From Synechococcaceae cyanobacterium (GTDB lineage: Bacteria > Cyanobacteriota > Cyanobacteriia > PCC-6307 > Cyanobiaceae), in assembly GCA_947460085.1 (NCBI GenBank), contig CANHGA010000150.1:1-5557 (forward strand): a DNA stretch of 5,557 nucleotides. Reading direction: 5' to 3'. The position numbers were made by a program, and so were the translations under genes. Under the pieces are notes generated by a model. The model worked only from the letters and a program-made list of their open reading frames with translations. It ran no database searches and had not been told where the DNA came from. Shown piece after piece: positions 1-5,557 of the stretch; the stretch's first letter is position 1, and each line of letters begins with the position of its first letter.

Positions 1-8
1 ATCAAGCA

Positions 9-80
<72 letters not shown>

Positions 81-129
81 GACAGGTACAAGTTAGCATT
101 CAGAGAGCATTCGGGTTGGACAACGTCTG

Positions 130-378
130 ATGGCAATCAACTCGTCTTCCTTGGATCCCGAACTCAAGGCCAGGCTGCTGCTTGAGGCCCGCACCCCATG
201 GCGGGGTTTGAGGCGGGGCCTTTGGTTTGCCCTCGTTGCATCTGCTGGCCTGGGGCTAGCCACCATGGCGATGCGTGCCTCCAGTGGCATTGATGTGCCC
301 CTATCCGATTTGGGCATCCAGGTCGGAGCCCTCAGCCTTTTCGGCAGCCTCCTCTGGTTCGATCGCAACCGCAGCTGA
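130..378 (+). CDS. DUF3493 (LPA1/REP27-like) small membrane protein
   Basis: This is an 82-residue protein starting at ATG. The N-terminal part (residues about 8-30, LDPELKARLLLEARTPWRGLRR) is the charged, amphipathic block I associate with the cyanobacterial DUF3493 family. Two hydrophobic segments follow, at about 31-48 and 62-77, joined by a short loop (RASSGIDVPLSDL), so the protein is probably a two-helix membrane protein. The same domain is, to my knowledge, the C-terminal part of plant LPA1 and algal REP27, which act in photosystem II assembly and repair. A thylakoid role is therefore plausible but inferred. The Shine-Dalgarno signal is weak (only GGA at 118-120). The gene stands alone on the plus strand between a minus-strand tRNA, 49 bp upstream, and the convergent membrane-protein gene. 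Its last 25 codons and stop overlap the end of that gene. No T-rich terminator follows the stop. The length is normal for the stand-alone cyanobacterial form. Confidence 0.85.
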   Translation: MAINSSSLDPELKARLLLEARTPWRGLRRGLWFALVASAGLGLATMAMRASSGIDVPLSDLGIQVGALSLFGSLLWFDRNRS

Positions 379-1314
379 CTCGAGCTGGGCATCATCCAGG
401 TGGGCTTGCTCGAGGGGGGTGAACTCCGCATCGGTGATCTCTGGCTCCCTGGATTGCTTCTTGTCGGGGGAGGCGGGGGGATTCTCTTCGTGGTCTACCC
501 CAGCGTTCTCATTGCGGTCTTCGCGGGTGACCTCAACGCTGTCCTGGCCTTCGGTTGTCGGTGCAGGCGGTTCAGGTGCATGGTCATCAGTGGAACTGTT
601 GTCCATGACCCCTTGGTCCGATGCTGCGTCCCCGCCCCCGTCGATCCAGTCTGGGGCTAACGGTGGGGTTTGGGCGTCTGAAGGCCCTTCGGGCCCTTCA
701 AACAATGCCGGAGTTGTCGCCTGGGTAAGGGCGGGGAGCCGCAGCCAGGGAAGCCCAAGGCAGAGGGAGAGGGGTTGGCGGGTCGCAGCAGATGGGCCGC
801 CGGCCCCATGGGGCGGAGGTGTTTGCTGGTGATTCCGGCCAAGCAGCACGCTGGCCTGCCCTAGCTGTTGCCACTGCCACACCATCAGGGTCAGCAGGGG
901 AGCAACGGTGACCAGGGCCGCCACCCGATTGGGTGTGGGCAGCAGGGCGTAGGACGTCGCCAGAACCGATGTGGTGTCGAGCCACCACAGCAGGGGCAGG
1001 AGCAGGGCCGTACCGCTGGCAAGCAGGAGTTTGAGGGGCAGCCCCATGGGCTGCTGGCTGAAGGCCAGTTGGTCGGGGGTGCGCAGGCGCACGGGAGTGC
1101 ACACCAGCAGCAGCGAGAACGGATCCGGGGGCATCCGCCACAACAGCACCGATGGAGCTAAGGCCCCAAGGGACCAGGTCAGCACCCGCTCAAGCCCAGG
1201 GAAGGGGCCCGGATCGCTGCCGGCTAACAGCAGAAGCACGAGCAAAAGCTCCAGCGGAATGGCCCCAAGACCAATGAGCTGGAGCCATAGCAGGGGCTCG
1301 CTGCGGGCTGTCAC
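301..1314 (-). CDS. Cyanobacterial low-complexity tail membrane protein
   Basis: The protein has 337 residues and a GTG start eight bases after the infB stop. No clear Shine-Dalgarno site is present, so translation is probably coupled to infB. The N terminus (MTARSEPLLWLQLIGLGAIPL) matches my memory of the cyanobacterial family NCBI calls 'low-complexity tail membrane protein'. Hydrophobic segments at about 8-31, 43-60, 91-112 and 130-147 suggest four membrane helices. A further hydrophobic stretch at 181-196 is probably membrane-associated. From about 205 to the end the chain is a Pro/Asp/Glu-rich, probably disordered tail. The last 25 codons (residues 313-337) and the stop lie antisense to the end of the DUF3493 gene. 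The function is unknown. Position at the 3' end of the nusA-infB operon is, as far as I recall, usual in cyanobacteria. The frame is clean across the whole length, and the N-terminal motif makes this frame much more credible than the other long frames on either strand. Confidence 0.85.
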   Translation of the reverse strand: MTARSEPLLWLQLIGLGAIPLELLLVLLLLAGSDPGPFPGLERVLTWSLGALAPSVLLWRMPPDPFSLLLVCTPVRLRTPDQLAFSQQPMGLPLKLLLASGTALLLPLLWWLDTTSVLATSYALLPTPNRVAALVTVAPLLTLMVWQWQQLGQASVLLGRNHQQTPPPHGAGGPSAATRQPLSLCLGLPWLRLPALTQATTPALFEGPEGPSDAQTPPLAPDWIDGGGDAASDQGVMDNSSTDDHAPEPPAPTTEGQDSVEVTREDRNENAGVDHEENPPASPDKKQSREPEITDAEFTPLEQAHLDDAQLESAAVAIEPEEAAEKAEGSDLDAQIG

Positions 1315-1322
1315 GGCGGCGC

Positions 1323-4784
<3,462 letters not shown>

Positions 4785-4790
4785 TAAGGT

Positions 4791-4794
4791 CTCC
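4791..4794 (-). promoter_or_regulatory. Shine-Dalgarno site of infB
   Basis: The minus strand reads GGAGACCTTAATG, which puts GGAG six bases before the ATG of infB. It fixes the start at 4784 and is the only clear ribosome binding site in the window. The ylxR and membrane-protein genes instead start at or within a few bases of the preceding stop, with GTG codons and no strong site. Confidence 0.75.
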
Positions 4795-4841
4795 AGTGGT
4801 CGGGTCCCAGGGGCTGCCCGTTAAGGGGCCGAGGGGAACCA

Positions 4842-4862
4842 GGCCGCACGCGCTTGGCGGCC
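4842..4862 (-). other. GC-rich hairpin in the ylxR-infB spacer
   Basis: A perfect 6-bp inverted repeat, GGCCGC (4842-4847) and GCGGCC (4857-4862), flanks a nine-base loop. It lies six bases after the ylxR stop, within the 83-bp spacer before infB. No run of T follows it on the minus strand, so it is not a standard intrinsic terminator. It could slow nuclease decay or mark an RNA processing point between ylxR and infB. In such GC-rich DNA a 6-bp stem could also arise by chance. Confidence 0.35.
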
Positions 4863-4867
4863 AGTGG

Positions 4868-5146
4868 TCATCTTGCCTCAGAGGCGGGATCAACGCTGGT
4901 ATTCAGTCGCTGTTCGAGAGTCTCGACGATCGTTTCAGCAACCTGGCAGCGCAGGGCCCGTTGCAGTCGTTTGCGTCGTTTCGCCTCCTCTAAACACACC
5001 TGATTGGGGCAGAGGTAGGCCGAACGGCCCATCCCCTGATCCAACCCGATTCCCCCTTCGGCCAGTCTGATGATTCTCCAGAGTTGCTGACGGTCCAGTA
5101 ACTCTCGACAGCTCACACAGCGCCGAAGCACGGGCTTGGGTTTCAC
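4868..5146 (-). CDS. ylxR: YlxR (DUF448) family RNA-binding protein
   Basis: This 92-residue protein shows the family signatures RRCVSCREL near the N terminus (residues 8-16), a GRSAYLCP motif (40-47) and a basic helix EEAKRRKRLQRALR (53-66). YlxR proteins are small RNA-binding proteins encoded between nusA and infB. The Bacillus subtilis member was recently reported to bind RNase P RNA and was renamed RnpM; whether that holds in cyanobacteria is not known to me. Four cysteines, C10/C13 and C46/C51, form a CxxC plus CxxxxC arrangement that could hold zinc; as I recall, Gram-positive homologues lack it. The GTG start overlaps the nusA stop in GTGA, so translation is probably coupled. The next ATG upstream, 11 bases away, is in a different frame. 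Confidence 0.93.
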   Translation of the reverse strand: MKPKPVLRRCVSCRELLDRQQLWRIIRLAEGGIGLDQGMGRSAYLCPNQVCLEEAKRRKRLQRALRCQVAETIVETLEQRLNTSVDPASEAR

Positions 5147-5557
5147 CGGGTCCCATCCCCGTCGCCGATTTCAGCCTCGGCCTCAGCTTCGGAGGAACCC
5201 TCCTCTGCTTCTTCTGCCCCGTCTTCGGCTTCAGGGGTGAGGTCTTCAGGGGCGAGTTCTTCAGCTTCAGCGGAGACCTCTTCGGTGGAGACCTCTTCCT
5301 CTGGAACCTCTTCGGAGTAGTCCGCTTCGGCTTCGCCCTCTTCGTCGTACCCATCCTCGTCTTCGGGCAGCGGATAGAGCTCCCGCAGCCGGGCATCTTC
5401 TTCGGCCCGCAGGGCCTGCTCCGCTTCCAGTCGGGATTCCGCTTCGGCCTGAAGGGCTTCTTCCTCCTGGCGTTGGGCGACCAACTCCGACACCACGGCG
5501 TCTTCGCTGACCTGGTCGTACTCCGTGGCGTTCTTGATGTCGATTTTCCAGCCGGTC
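5143..5557 (-). CDS. nusA: Transcription factor NusA, C-terminal part
   Basis: The gene enters at the right edge; only the last 137 codons are present and the start lies outside. The first residues visible, TGWKIDIKNATEYD, are the characteristic end of the second KH domain of NusA. NusA binds RNA polymerase and nascent RNA and controls pausing, termination and antitermination. After KH2 comes a charged, probably helical segment rich in Ala, Glu and Arg (encoded at about 5385-5490). The final 75 residues (encoded at 5146-5370) are extremely acidic, with 35 Asp or Glu and one basic residue, the terminal Arg. The two acidic repeat domains of E. coli NusA are not present; this tail is low-complexity sequence. 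The stop overlaps the start of ylxR. The order nusA-ylxR-infB supports the call, and rimP would be expected upstream, beyond the edge. Confidence 0.93.
   Translation of the reverse strand, partial: TGWKIDIKNATEYDQVSEDAVVSELVAQRQEEEALQAEAESRLEAEQALRAEEDARLRELYPLPEDEDGYDEEGEAEADYSEEVPEEEVSTEEVSAEAEELAPEDLTPEAEDGAEEAEEGSSEAEAEAEIGDGDGTR

Noticed and set aside
90..95. TAACTT on the minus strand as a -10 box for tRNA-Thr
   Set aside because: It matches the consensus poorly and the best TTGTCC candidate for a -35 box is 22 bases away, too far for a normal sigma-70 promoter.
95..112. AGCATTC direct repeat (95-101 and 106-112) as an operator between the tRNA and DUF3493 genes
   Set aside because: Seven bases repeated at 11-base spacing is suggestive of one helical turn, but it is too short to support without conservation data.
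379..414. Inverted repeat CTCGAGC / GCTCGAG just after the DUF3493 stop, considered as a terminator
   Set aside because: The loop is 22 bases and no T-run follows on either strand, while the segment is coding on the minus strand. It could still be a weak 3' structure.
682..697. GGCCC-TTC-GGGCC hairpin considered as a terminator
   Set aside because: It sits inside the membrane-protein coding sequence, encodes the FEGPEGP stretch, and has no T-tract after it.
275..832. Open frames on both strands around the membrane-protein tail, including a 185-codon plus-strand frame
   Set aside because: They are other-frame readings of the low-complexity tail. None has a recognisable domain, and the minus-strand frame at 301-1314 explains the region.
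4935..5396. A 153-codon Lys/Arg/Pro-rich minus-strand frame across nusA and ylxR
   Set aside because: It is a shifted-frame reading of the acidic NusA tail (GAG/GAA repeats read out of frame) and crosses two well-supported genes.

Overview
The window looks like chromosomal DNA from a GC-rich picocyanobacterium of the marine or freshwater Synechococcus/Cyanobium group. This rests on gene order and family membership, because no search was possible. The minus strand carries the end of nusA, ylxR, infB and a cyanobacterial 'low-complexity tail' membrane protein in tight succession. A small DUF3493-type gene converges on them from the plus strand, followed by a minus-strand tRNA-Thr. IF-2 has the long Pro/Ala/Lys-rich linker seen in cyanobacteria, and both the DUF3493 and tail-membrane-protein families are, to my knowledge, characteristic of oxygenic phototrophs.

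Layout from right to left, which is the direction of transcription of the main operon. At 5557-5143 lies the 3' part of nusA, covering the end of the KH2 domain, a charged helix and a very acidic tail. At 5146-4868 is ylxR, whose GTG start overlaps the nusA stop by 4 bp (GTGA). An 83-bp spacer (4867-4785) holds a small GC-rich hairpin and the Shine-Dalgarno site of infB. At 4784-1323 is infB, a full-length IF-2 of 1153 residues with all GTPase motifs intact and in-frame repeats in the linker. Eight bases further on, at 1314-301, is the four-helix membrane protein with an acidic low-complexity C-terminal tail. The last 78 bp of that gene overlap, tail to tail, the end of the DUF3493 gene at 130-378 (+). 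At 80-9 (-) is tRNA-Thr with anticodon CGU.

Functionally this is the conserved bacterial transcription-translation cluster: NusA for pausing, termination and antitermination; YlxR as a small RNA-binding regulator; IF-2 for initiator tRNA delivery and subunit joining. A membrane protein of unknown role is carried at its 3' end. The DUF3493 protein is related to a domain of LPA1/REP27, a photosystem II assembly and repair factor of plants and algae, so the convergent pair may be thylakoid-related, but that is inference.

The window is mostly an ordinary housekeeping region with no mobile element, CRISPR array or defence system. The most interesting signal is the codon-on-codon antisense overlap at 301-378, where a hydrophobic membrane helix on one strand is read as an acidic tail on the other. 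The infB linker repeats and the extreme acidity of the NusA tail are secondary points.
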